From: Mycobacterium sp. MS1601 | GTDB lineage: Bacteria > Actinomycetota > Actinomycetes > Mycobacteriales > Mycobacteriaceae | Assembly: GCF_001984215.1 (NCBI RefSeq) | Contig: NZ_CP019420.1 | Location: 3,162,001 to 3,226,000 of the forward strand | Length of the DNA: 64,000 nucleotides | Reading direction: 5' to 3' | Part shown: positions 56,574 through 64,000 of the stretch, piece by piece | Numbering within the stretch: position 1 is the stretch's first letter | Layout of the letters: every line of letters begins with the position of its first letter | The notes under the pieces: generated by a model | The model's database searches: none | What the model was told of the DNA's origin: nothing | Seen by the model: the letters and a program-made list of their open reading frames with translations, nothing else | Position numbers and translations under genes: made by a program

Positions 56574-58760
56574 CTACGGGTCGCGGGGCAGCCCCAGTAG
56601 CCGTTCGGCGATGATGTTCAGCTGCACCTCGGAGGTGCCGCCGTAGATGGTGGTGGCGCGGCTTCCCATCAGCCATTCGATCCATTTGCCTTGCGGCGTA
56701 CCGGTATCGCCGATCACCGCGTCGGTGCCGAACGAGGACACGGCGAACTCGGCGTAGCCCTGTCCGGTCTTCATCGCCAGCAGCTTGGAGATCGCCGCCG
56801 ACGGCATCGCATCACCGCCGGCCAGGGTGAGCAGCGTCGAGCGCATGTTCATCAGCTTGGCGGCGTGACCTTCGGCGATCAGCGTGCCCGCACGGTTCTG
56901 CTCGATCTGGTCGAAGTGCCCGTCTTTGATGAACTGCACAAAACCGTCGAGGGTGGCCAGGAAGCCCGGCTCGCTGCTGCCGATCGAAACCCGTTCGGCG
57001 GTAAGGGTATTGCGGCTGACTTCCCAGCCTCGGTTGACCTCACCGAGCACCATGTCGTCGGGCACGAACACGTCGTCGATGAAGACGGTGTTGAACATGG
57101 CGTGGCCGGTGAGCTCGCGCAGCGGCTTGACCTCCACGCCCTCGGCTTTCATGTCGAGCAAAAAGTAGGTGATGCCCTGGTGTTTGGGGGCGCTGGGATC
57201 GGTGCGGGCCAACAACGCACCCCACTGCGACACCTGGGCGCCGGTGGTCCAGATCTTCTGGCCGGTGATGCGCCAGCCGCCGTCGACCTTGGTGGCCTTG
57301 GTGCTCAGGCTGGCCAGATCTGATCCGGCGCCGGGCTCGGAGAACAGCTGGCACCAGATCAGCTCGCCGCGGAATGTCGGTGGCAGGAAACGCTGCTTCT
57401 GCTCGTCGGTGCCGAAGGCAACGATCGACGGGATCAGCCACGCCGCGATGCCCATGGCGGGACGGCGCACCCGACCGGCCGTGAACTCCTGGGCGATGAT
57501 GATCTGCTCGATCGGGGTGGCTGCGCGGCCCCACGGGGTGGGTAGATGCGGCTGCACCCAGCCGGCCTCGGCAATGGCGACAGTGCGCTCCTCACGCGGA
57601 AGTTCTTTCAGCGCAGTTACTTCGGCGCGGATCTCTTCGCGCAGCTTCTCGGTGTCGGGATCGAGGTCGATGTCGATGCCGCGCATCCCGGTGGTGGTCG
57701 CGGTGTCCACCACCTGCTGCGGGTAGTCCTCGGCACGGCCGAAGCATGCGGCCAGCAGCAGTGCGCGGCGGTAGTAGACGTTGGTGTCGTGCTCCCAGGT
57801 GAAGCCGATGCCGCCGTGCACCTGGATGCAGTCCTGCGTGCAGTGCTGGGCGGCCACGGGTGCCAGCGTGGCAGCGACGGCCGCGGCGAAATCGATGTGT
57901 TCGTCCTGTTCATCGATCGCTCGCGCCGCGTCCCACACCGCGGCGGTGGCTCGTTCCGTGGTGGCGATCATCCCGGCGCACTTGTGCTTGACGGCCTGGA
58001 ACTGCCCGATGGGCCTGCCGAACTGCTCGCGGATCTTCGCGTACTCGGCGGCGGTGTCGGTGGCCCAGCGCGCGACGCCGACGGCCTCGGCCGACAACAG
58101 GGTGGAGATCAGCGCCCGGGCGCGCGGCCTGCTGAGGTTGGACAGCACCCGGTCGTCGGGGACCTCGACGGCGTTGACGCGCACGTGGGCGACTGGTCGC
58201 AACGGGTCCACACTCTGGACGGGCTCGATCTCGACGTCGTGGTCGTTTTCGAAGGCGTCGAGCACCACCCATTCGTCGCTGGACTCGATGGCGACGGGCA
58301 GCACCAGGATCGACGCCTGCGCCGCGGCGGGCACCGCACGCACCTCACCACGGATCACCAAGGCGTCACCCTGGCGCGTCGCCGTCAGTCCGGAGTCGAT
58401 GGCGTAGGCCGCGATGGCCGCACCGGAGGCCAGGTCCGTCAGCAGCGCGCTGTTGGGGTCGTGCGCTGCGATCAAAGCGCTCGCGACGGCCGACGGCACA
58501 AAAGGCCCCGGCACCGCGCCATAGCCGAATTCGGCCAAGGCGATCGCCAGCTCGAGGATGCCGAACCCTTGCCCACCGACGGACTCCGCGAGGTGGAGGC
58601 CCTGCAGTCCCTGATCTGCGGCGGCCTTCCAGTAGGGCGGCGGGTTCCCCAGCGGCGTCTCGAGCGCCTCGTGCAGAACCTCCGACGGCGCCACCCGCGC
58701 CACCAGCGACCGCACCGAATCGGCAAGGTCTATGTGCTCAGGATTGATCGCAATCGGCAT
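56574..58760 (-). CDS. fadE6: Acyl-CoA dehydrogenase FadE6, two-domain fusion
   Basis: A 728-aa protein of two tandem acyl-CoA dehydrogenase units, as in Rv0271c (731 aa). The N-terminal unit (residues 1-360) has IREQFGRPIGQFQAVKH and QVHGGIGFTWEHD; the C-terminal unit (residues 375-728) has CQLFSEPGAGSDLASLST and TIYGGTSEVQLNIIAERLLG. Similar fused or paired FadEs form heterotetramers acting on steroid or branched acyl-CoAs. The upstream region holds two palindromes, one shared with the tetR promoter at 61627. Confidence 0.92.
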   Translation of the reverse strand: MPIAINPEHIDLADSVRSLVARVAPSEVLHEALETPLGNPPPYWKAAADQGLQGLHLAESVGGQGFGILELAIALAEFGYGAVPGPFVPSAVASALIAAHDPNSALLTDLASGAAIAAYAIDSGLTATRQGDALVIRGEVRAVPAAAQASILVLPVAIESSDEWVVLDAFENDHDVEIEPVQSVDPLRPVAHVRVNAVEVPDDRVLSNLSRPRARALISTLLSAEAVGVARWATDTAAEYAKIREQFGRPIGQFQAVKHKCAGMIATTERATAAVWDAARAIDEQDEHIDFAAAVAATLAPVAAQHCTQDCIQVHGGIGFTWEHDTNVYYRRALLLAACFGRAEDYPQQVVDTATTTGMRGIDIDLDPDTEKLREEIRAEVTALKELPREERTVAIAEAGWVQPHLPTPWGRAATPIEQIIIAQEFTAGRVRRPAMGIAAWLIPSIVAFGTDEQKQRFLPPTFRGELIWCQLFSEPGAGSDLASLSTKATKVDGGWRITGQKIWTTGAQVSQWGALLARTDPSAPKHQGITYFLLDMKAEGVEVKPLRELTGHAMFNTVFIDDVFVPDDMVLGEVNRGWEVSRNTLTAERVSIGSSEPGFLATLDGFVQFIKDGHFDQIEQNRAGTLIAEGHAAKLMNMRSTLLTLAGGDAMPSAAISKLLAMKTGQGYAEFAVSSFGTDAVIGDTGTPQGKWIEWLMGSRATTIYGGTSEVQLNIIAERLLGLPRDP

Positions 58761-58779
58761 CGTTGCCCATCCTCTGCTT

Positions 58780-58825
58780 CAACCGGTTGGTTGGGACGAG
58801 CCTACAGGGCACGTGACAGGTGTCA
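58780..58825 (-). promoter_or_regulatory. fadE6 upstream palindromes
   Basis: CAACCGGTTG (58780-58789) is a 10-bp palindrome 20 bp before the fadE6 start. TGACAGGTGTCA (58814-58825) is a second palindrome (TGACA/TGTCA), which overlaps the stop codon of the hydroxyacid dehydrogenase gene. Read on the other strand, the second matches 11 of 12 bases at the tetR promoter (61627-61638). Confidence 0.7.
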
Positions 58826-59791
58826 GCCGACCTGGTTGATGACGCAGTACGACGGCTTGCCCTCGTAGAGACGCCGGCAGTTGCGCACCGCCGAGGCCAG
58901 GTAACGGGCCACTGTGTCTGCGGTGTAGTAGCTGACGTGCGGCGTGAGCAGCACGTTGTCCAATGCCAACAGCGGGCTGTCGGTGGGTGCGGGCTCCACG
59001 GCAAACACGTCGAGGCCGGCGGCAGCCAACTGGCCGCTGCTCAGCGCGTCCACCAGCGCGGCCTCGTCCACCACTGCGCCGCGCGAGGTGTTGACCAGAA
59101 TGGCGCCGGGCTTCATCTTCGCCAACGCGTCAGCGTTGATCAGCTTCTCTGTTGCGGAGGTCAGCGGCAGGTGCAGTGACACCACATCGCTGGCCTTGAG
59201 CAGGTCGTTGAGCGACATCCAGCCGACATTGTGCTCATCGCGGGTGGTGCTGGTGTGCACCACCTTGGTGCCCATGGCACGCAGGATCTGTTCGACGCGC
59301 TTGGCGATGCTGCCGTAGCCGACCAGACCGACGGTGCAGCTGCCCAGGTCGCGGACCTTGTCGCCGAGGCTCGGATCAGCGGGCCAGCCGCTGCCGTCAC
59401 GGGTGGACCGGTCGAGTTGGGGCAGCCGGCGCATGGCGGCCAGCATGAACAGCACGGTGGCCTCGGCCACCGACGCCGCATTGGCGCCCGGGATGTTGGC
59501 GACGGCAACACCACGTGCGGTGGCGGCCTCGACGTCGATGGTGTTGACGCCCGCGCCCAGCTTGTTGATCAGCTTGAGCTTGGATGCCTTGGCAATGTCG
59601 TCGGCGGACAACGGACGCAGGTTGTGCCAGATGACCTCGGCCTCGGGCAGTTCACGGTAAAAGGTCTCGTCGTCGTCCTCGGCCACCCAGTGGATGTCGA
59701 GCCACTCGGATTCTTCGGCGACCTGTTCGACGGCTTTGCTGCTGGGCTGGAAATGCGCGAGGACTCTCAGCGCCACCGTTTTGTTATCCAC
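58823..59791 (-). CDS. D-2-hydroxyacid dehydrogenase
   Basis: A 322-aa NAD-dependent enzyme: nucleotide loop GLVGYGSIAKRVEQIL (about residues 156-171), NTSRGAVVDEAALVDAL, and the catalytic His in LLTPHVSYYT; the substrate Arg is in NTSRG and the Glu in AVEPAPTD. It reduces a 2-keto acid or oxidises a D-2-hydroxy acid. GTG 59791 lies within the end of the hydrolase gene (25-bp overlap), so the two are coupled. Confidence 0.9.
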   Translation of the reverse strand: MDNKTVALRVLAHFQPSSKAVEQVAEESEWLDIHWVAEDDDETFYRELPEAEVIWHNLRPLSADDIAKASKLKLINKLGAGVNTIDVEAATARGVAVANIPGANAASVAEATVLFMLAAMRRLPQLDRSTRDGSGWPADPSLGDKVRDLGSCTVGLVGYGSIAKRVEQILRAMGTKVVHTSTTRDEHNVGWMSLNDLLKASDVVSLHLPLTSATEKLINADALAKMKPGAILVNTSRGAVVDEAALVDALSSGQLAAAGLDVFAVEPAPTDSPLLALDNVLLTPHVSYYTADTVARYLASAVRNCRRLYEGKPSYCVINQVG

Positions 59792-60885
59792 TTGGCGATC
59801 GTATCGGCCTGCTCACTGCGAGCCCCCGGCGTGGTGAAGTAGTGGTCGGTCTCCATGGAATGCAGAGTTTTGTCGGCGCCGGCCAGAGCGTCGTGGATCC
59901 GGCGGGCGTCGGAGGGGAACACACCGGTGTCCTGGTTGGCGTTGATCACCAGCGCAGGGCAGGTGATGCGCTGCAGGTGCGGGTCGGCGCGGGTCTGCGC
60001 GTGCCGCAGGCTCCACATGCTCAGCCAGTTGCGCAGGGTGCAGGCCGCCGCGATGCCGTGGGCGGACCGGTTGGCCCTTGCCGGCACCCCGGCGTAACAG
60101 AGATTGGGCGTGCGATTGGTGGGCTCGATGGACGGGTCCACCATCCGGGGGTCGGCCCACGTGCGCATCACGGTGAACGGCCGATCCGAGAATCCGGCGG
60201 CGCGCACCCGTTTGAACTCCTTTTCCACCCAGTCGGTGATCGCGTGGTTGCGGGAGGCCTGGGCCTTGCGATAACGGTTGACGAAGGCCGCGTCGAACGG
60301 GGTGCTGCGCCCGGAGAACAGATCGAGTTCGGGGTCAGTGGCCACCGGGTCGTGTTCGTCGATCACCGCGGCGTCCATCCAAGCGGTCAGCACGTCGGGT
60401 CTGCCGGGATGAGCGGCGCTGGCGATGTAACCGTCGGCCGGTGGCAGTTCCCCGAGCCCGGGGGCGGGCCGCATCCCGTCCAGCGGGCGTACGTTGGGGT
60501 CGACCGCCTGGGACTGATATGCCGCCATCAGCGAACCTCCACCCGAATTGCCCAGCAGAACAACGGTTTCCACGCCGGCGACGTCTCGGAGCCAACGTAC
60601 GCCCACGCCGATGTCCACCAGCGCGTGGTCCAGCAGGAAGCTGCTCTCGAAGCCGCGGAAGCGGGTGTTCCAGCCCAGGAAGCCGATACCGCGGGTGGCG
60701 ATGTAGTCGGCGAGATAGTGCTCGGAGAAATCGATTTGGTAGTGCGAGGCGATCAGCGCGACCTTGGGTTTGCGGCCGACGCCGCGGTAGTACAGGCCTT
60801 GGCACGGATGCCCGCCCGCGCCGGCGCGCCGTGCAGAGGGTGACGACAACCCGACGAACTCTCTGATGACCCCCGGTGTGCTCAT
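59767..60885 (-). CDS. Alpha/beta-hydrolase (Rv0272c-like)
   Basis: A 372-aa hydrolase. Nucleophile elbow LLGNSGGGSLMAA (Ser about 115), acid NANQDTGVFPSD, and His in METDHYFTTPGA. No signal peptide, so it is cytoplasmic. Matches Rv0272c in position and size. Substrate unknown; its operon with the hydroxyacid dehydrogenase and fadE6 suggests acyl-thioester or ester breakdown. The gap 60886-60994 has no recognised feature. Confidence 0.87.
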   Translation of the reverse strand: MSTPGVIREFVGLSSPSARRAGAGGHPCQGLYYRGVGRKPKVALIASHYQIDFSEHYLADYIATRGIGFLGWNTRFRGFESSFLLDHALVDIGVGVRWLRDVAGVETVVLLGNSGGGSLMAAYQSQAVDPNVRPLDGMRPAPGLGELPPADGYIASAAHPGRPDVLTAWMDAAVIDEHDPVATDPELDLFSGRSTPFDAAFVNRYRKAQASRNHAITDWVEKEFKRVRAAGFSDRPFTVMRTWADPRMVDPSIEPTNRTPNLCYAGVPARANRSAHGIAAACTLRNWLSMWSLRHAQTRADPHLQRITCPALVINANQDTGVFPSDARRIHDALAGADKTLHSMETDHYFTTPGARSEQADTIAKWITKRWR

Positions 60886-60994
60886 GGCAGGTCAATGTCC
60901 TTCCCGAGTACTGGATCCGATGTTAGGTTCTGGGATCGGTTGTCGAGGAGGTTTGCAGCACCCGAGGCGGCGGAACTCCGGCACCGTCGTGAAT

Positions 60995-61624
60995 TCAGGC
61001 GCGGAACAGTCGCGGTTCGTTGAGTTGGTCCAGGATCGTCTGAAGTTGGTCCACCAGATCCTCAGGACTCAAGGCGATCTCGCCGGACAACCACGCTGAC
61101 AGTGCCTGACCCACGCCACCCACGACGAAGTGGGCGATGGCGCTGATGCGGCTGTTGCCGGGCATCTGCAGCGCGGACTGGATGTGTTCGCGCGACAGCA
61201 TCGCGAAGATGCCACCTTGCTCGGCGCGCTTGAGTAGCAGCACGCGGTTGGACAGCCTTGTGCTGAACAGGAGTCTGCCCACTCGGGGGTCCTCGGCGAT
61301 GATCGCCACGATGTTGGCGATGCCGGCACGGTTCTGTTCGGCCGCCGGTGCGGCCGCCACCGCTGCCTGCGTGGTGGCGGCCAGGCGGCCCGTCACGGAG
61401 TCGAACACGGCGGCGACGAAGGCCTCCTTGTCGGTGAAATTCTCGTAGAAGTACCGCAGTGCCAGCCCGGCCTGGCGGCAGATGGTGCGCACCGTCAGGT
61501 CCTCGGGGGCGTCCTCCCCGCCCAGCAGGTCCAGTCCGGCGTCGAGGAAGCGTTGGCGGCGCGACGCATCGCGATCACGTGCGCCGACGCCGCGGTAGGG
61601 CCGTAGCTGTGCCACGCGAGACAT
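60995..61624 (-). CDS. TetR-family regulator (Rv0275c-like)
   Basis: A 209-aa regulator from ATG 61624. HTH: RRQRFLDAGLDLLGGEDAPE, then LTVRTICRQAGLALRYFYEN (shown in part); helical effector domain follows. A palindrome 3 bp upstream of the start recurs in front of fadE6, which suggests autorepression plus control of the fadE6 unit. The divergent partner is the DUF2236 gene. Confidence 0.9.
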   Translation of the reverse strand: MSRVAQLRPYRGVGARDRDASRRQRFLDAGLDLLGGEDAPEDLTVRTICRQAGLALRYFYENFTDKEAFVAAVFDSVTGRLAATTQAAVAAAPAAEQNRAGIANIVAIIAEDPRVGRLLFSTRLSNRVLLLKRAEQGGIFAMLSREHIQSALQMPGNSRISAIAHFVVGGVGQALSAWLSGEIALSPEDLVDQLQTILDQLNEPRLFRA

Positions 61625-61626
61625 CT

Positions 61627-61675
61627 TGACACCTGTCGACTGCCGTGGGCAAGATCGTGAAACAGCTGTTCTCAC
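61627..61675. promoter_or_regulatory. Divergent tetR / DUF2236 operator region
   Basis: TGACACCTGTCG (61627-61638) matches the reverse complement of the fadE6 site in 11 of 12 bases. GTGAAACAGCTGTTCTCAC (61657-61675) is a second near-perfect palindrome centred on AACAGCTGTT. Together they suit control of both divergent genes. Confidence 0.75.
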
Positions 61676-61697
61676 ATTTAGCCATGGGGTGAGTTCT

Positions 61698-62600
61698 ATG
61701 ACGATCGCGGATCCGGCTTCCAACGTCGAACGGGCGATGAGTGAGGCCCCGCGGACGCCTACCTCGTCGCGCCGGTCCCGCCGCGTCAGCGGTATCGATG
61801 ACGGGCTGATGGGCATCGCGCTGCTGCTCGGCCCGGCGAACGTGATCATGCAGCTGGCCCGCCCCGGCGTCGGTTACGGAGTGTTGGAGAGCCGGGTCGA
61901 GAGCGGACGGGTGGACAGGCACCCCGTCAAGCGGGCTCGCACCACCTTCACCTATCTGGCGGTGGCGGGCCGCGGTTCCGATGAACAGAAGGCGGCATTC
62001 CGCCGGGCCGTCAATCGGGCGCACGCGCAGGTGTACTCCACCGACAAAAGCCCGGTGAAGTACAACGCCTTCGACAAGGACCTGCAGCTGTGGGTCGCCG
62101 CCTGCCTCTACAAGGGTGCGGTGGACGCCTACCGGACGTTTGTCGGTGAGATGGACGACGAGATGGCCGATCAGCACTACGCCGACAGCGTGCACCTCGG
62201 GACCACGCTGCAGGTGCCCGCGCAGATGTGGCCTGCCGACCGTGCCGCTTTCGACAAGTACTGGCAGAGCTCGCTCGAACAGGTCCACATCGACGACGCC
62301 GTCCGCGACTACCTCTACCCGATCGCGGTCAGCCGGATCCGCGGAGTGCGGTTGCCCCGGTTGCTCCAGGAGCGCTGCGAGGCACTGGCACTGCTGATCA
62401 CCACCGGTTTCCTGCCGCAGCGATTCCGCGACGAGATGCGGCTGCCGTGGGACCCGCAGCGGCAGCGCCGGTTCAACCGCCTGATACGAGTGTTGCGGAC
62501 GGCCAACGGGGTGCTGCCCCGGCCCATCCGGCAGTTTCCGTTCAATGTTCTGTTGAAGGACCTGGACTGGCGCATCAGGACGGGCCGTCCGCTGGTCTGA
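61698..62600 (+). CDS. DUF2236 / MpaB-family oxygenase-like protein (Rv0276-like)
   Basis: A 300-aa protein of the MpaB/latex-clearing-protein-like group: GIALLLGPANVIMQLARPGV, RARTTFTYLAVAGRGSDEQK, VNRAHAQVYST, LQLWVAACLYKGAVDAY (shown in part). Such proteins are helical and some bind haem for oxygenase chemistry; the His in NRAHAQV is a candidate ligand. ATG 61698 is used; the frame open upstream overlaps the tetR operator. Substrate unknown. Confidence 0.87.
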   Translation: MTIADPASNVERAMSEAPRTPTSSRRSRRVSGIDDGLMGIALLLGPANVIMQLARPGVGYGVLESRVESGRVDRHPVKRARTTFTYLAVAGRGSDEQKAAFRRAVNRAHAQVYSTDKSPVKYNAFDKDLQLWVAACLYKGAVDAYRTFVGEMDDEMADQHYADSVHLGTTLQVPAQMWPADRAAFDKYWQSSLEQVHIDDAVRDYLYPIAVSRIRGVRLPRLLQERCEALALLITTGFLPQRFRDEMRLPWDPQRQRRFNRLIRVLRTANGVLPRPIRQFPFNVLLKDLDWRIRTGRPLV

Positions 62601-62728
62601 GCGTGTCGGCCGTAGTGGAACGCAACACTTTCGGGAACTGCCGGCCGCCGTCGGGCGGTGCGTCGTGACGATCACCTCTCTGCGGGTGCCGCCGCCGCGC
62701 GCCTCTGGGTAAAAGACCTGTTCAGGGC

Positions 62729-62743
62729 GGCAATCGGATTGCC
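62729..62743. promoter_or_regulatory. 15-bp perfect palindrome in the DUF2236-eccA3 gap
   Basis: GGCAATC-G-GATTGCC. It lies 128 bp past the DUF2236 stop and 38 bp before the IdeR-like box. It could be a regulator site or part of a terminator. The rest of 62601-62878 apart from the IdeR-like box shows nothing recognised. Confidence 0.45.
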
Positions 62744-62780
62744 CGCGGGGGCCTACGTGACCGGACGAACGTCTCGACAG

Positions 62781-62799
62781 TTAGCTTATGCAATGCTAA
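62781..62799 (+). promoter_or_regulatory. IdeR-like iron box upstream of eccA3
   Basis: TTAGCTTATGCAATGCTAA, 19 bp, matches 14 of 19 positions of the iron box TTAGGTTAGGCTAACCTAA and keeps both outer TTAG/CTAA half-sites. ESX-3 is iron-repressed through IdeR in mycobacteria, so this fits. Confidence 0.8.
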
Positions 62800-62878
62800 C
62801 TTCAGCAAAGTTGGCCATGGCCTGACCAGCCAGGAGAGACGCGGGGGTTGTTCTGTTGTGTCCCCGATACAGGAGCCC

Positions 62879-64000
62879 ATGAATACTCGGTTTGACACCC
62901 GGCGCGTCGATGGGGACATCGTCAGTCGGTTCGCGACGTCCTGCAAGGGCCTCGGGTTGACGGTTTATGACCGCCGCCGTCCGGCTGATCTGGCCGCGGC
63001 CCGGTCGGGCTTCGCAGCGCTGACCAGGATCGCCCATGACCAGTGCGACGCGTGGACCGGACTGGCTGCCGCCGGCGACGTCTCGTTGCCGGTGTTGCAG
63101 GCGATCTCGTCCACCGCGGACACCGCGGGCGTGCTCCAGCGCCTGGTCGAACTGTCCCCTGGCGCCCTCTGCTTCACCTACGACACGGGGTTGTATCTCC
63201 AGTTCCAGGCCGACGGGCCCGACGACTTCCACCTTGCCTATGCAGCGGCCCTGGCCGCTGATCAGAAGTTTGCCGAAGCGGATGCCATCGTGACGCAGGT
63301 GCTGGCCCGACGGCCGCATCTGGCACAGGCTCGCTGGGTCGCTGCCGCACTGCACTTCCGCGCCCAGCGGTGGTCGGACGTGGTGAAACTGCTGACTCCC
63401 ATCGTCAACGACACCGCGCTGGACCCCGTCTTCAGCCACGCCGCCAAGATCACCCTCGGCACGGCCCTGGCTCGGCTGGGCATGTTCGCGCCTGCGCTGT
63501 CCTACCTCGAGGAGCCGGCGGGACCCTGCGTGGTGGCCGCCACCGACGGCGCACTGGCCAAGGCACTCGCGCTGCGCGCCCACGGTGAAGAGGCCGAAGC
63601 CGCCGAGACGCTGCAGGATCTCTACGCCGCGCACCCGGAGAACCAGCAGGTCGAACTCGCACTGTCGGACCCGAGCTTCCACATCGTCACCACCACGGCC
63701 GCCCGGATAGACGCACGGTCGGACCCGTGGGATGTCCACACCGAACCTGGCGAAGCGGACTTCGTCGACCCCGGCGCGCACGACCGAAAAGCCGAACTGC
63801 TGGCCGAAGCCGAACAACAACTCAGTGAGTTCATCGGCCTCGACGAGGTGAAGGACCAGGTGGCGCGGCTGAAGAGCTCGGTCGCCATGGCACTGCTGCG
63901 CCAGGAACGTGGCCTGGCCGTCGCACAGCGCTCACACCATCTGGTGTTCGCCGGCCCCCCGGGAACCGGTAAGACCACCATCGCCCGGGTGGTCGCCAAG
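62879..64000 (+). CDS. eccA3: ESX-3 AAA+ ATPase EccA3 (3' end outside window)
   Basis: 374 codons of the N-terminal part run off the right edge. Residues 1-280 form the TPR-like domain of EccA (RSGFAALTRIAHDQCDAWTG, FSHAAKITLGTALARLGMFA). Then comes the start of the AAA+ module (LSEFIGLDEVKDQVARLKSS) with Walker A GPPGTGKTT at about residue 361. Similarity to Rv0282 is strong and marks the start of the esx-3 type VII secretion operon, used in iron and zinc homeostasis. ATG 62879 follows AGGAG at short spacing. Confidence 0.94.
   Translation, partial: MNTRFDTRRVDGDIVSRFATSCKGLGLTVYDRRRPADLAAARSGFAALTRIAHDQCDAWTGLAAAGDVSLPVLQAISSTADTAGVLQRLVELSPGALCFTYDTGLYLQFQADGPDDFHLAYAAALAADQKFAEADAIVTQVLARRPHLAQARWVAAALHFRAQRWSDVVKLLTPIVNDTALDPVFSHAAKITLGTALARLGMFAPALSYLEEPAGPCVVAATDGALAKALALRAHGEEAEAAETLQDLYAAHPENQQVELALSDPSFHIVTTTAARIDARSDPWDVHTEPGEADFVDPGAHDRKAELLAEAEQQLSEFIGLDEVKDQVARLKSSVAMALLRQERGLAVAQRSHHLVFAGPPGTGKTTIARVVAK

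Overview
The window is high-GC actinobacterial DNA with mycobacterial gene content: an EccA3/ESX-3 start, AftD, LpqI, Sdh1, two mycobacterial-hemophore-like proteins, a WhiB protein, Fad and TetR genes, and a 13E12/DUF222 family member. Gene order largely follows the M. tuberculosis stretch from about Rv0230c to Rv0282, as recalled from general knowledge rather than from a search. A fast-growing Mycobacterium/Mycolicibacterium is the most likely source. No prophage, insertion sequence, CRISPR array, rRNA or tRNA was recognised.

Layout. 1-9.1 kb: partial DUF222/HNH gene, acyl-CoA synthetase, php phosphotriesterase, the arabinosyltransferase aftD with a small DUF2613 gene, and a universal stress protein. 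9.2-19.6 kb: lpqI, TetR, a formylglycine-generating enzyme, then the lipid block htdX-fabG4 / fadA2 / fadE5 and two oxidoreductases. 19.6-23.8 kb: succinate dehydrogenase 1 (sdhCAB) with a small upstream gene and a probable 52-aa protein downstream. 23.9-34.2 kb: PEP-mutase-like enzyme, Hsp20 with a HAIR operator, nirBD, sirohydrochlorin chelatase and the HemD-winged-helix regulator NnaR, AAC(2'), PxpBC, a VUT transporter and a FecB-like lipoprotein. 34.3-52.6 kb: an accessory block not in the Rv026x order. It holds an unusual DyP-peroxidase cassette, a secreted Cys-rich/hemophore trio, lysE and lysG set about 9 kb apart, an MFS exporter, a ClpP pair with one member lacking the catalytic serine, a cutinase, bioYMN, WhiB, a second hemophore-like gene, a STAS protein and a 23-aa ORF. 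52.7-64 kb: the Rv0269c-Rv0282 order resumes with a LigD-type polymerase, fadD2, SDR, fadE6, D-hydroxyacid dehydrogenase, hydrolase, TetR, DUF2236, and eccA3 running off the end behind an IdeR-like box.

Main points. (1) Three genes expected to be important (php, aftD, sdhA) are each broken by a 1-2 base deletion, and restoring the bases gives family-length proteins, so assembly error is the likeliest cause. (2) The ClpP / pseudo-ClpP / XRE-regulator module and the Cys-rich/hemophore trio are the best candidates for little-described systems. (3) Several shared palindromes suggest local regulons: TTACT-N4-GTAA-like sites at fabG4/fadA2 and fadE5, and a TGACACCTGTCA-type site at both a tetR and fadE6. 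(4) Three genes shorter than 60 codons and one possible 19-codon ORF were found by eye.
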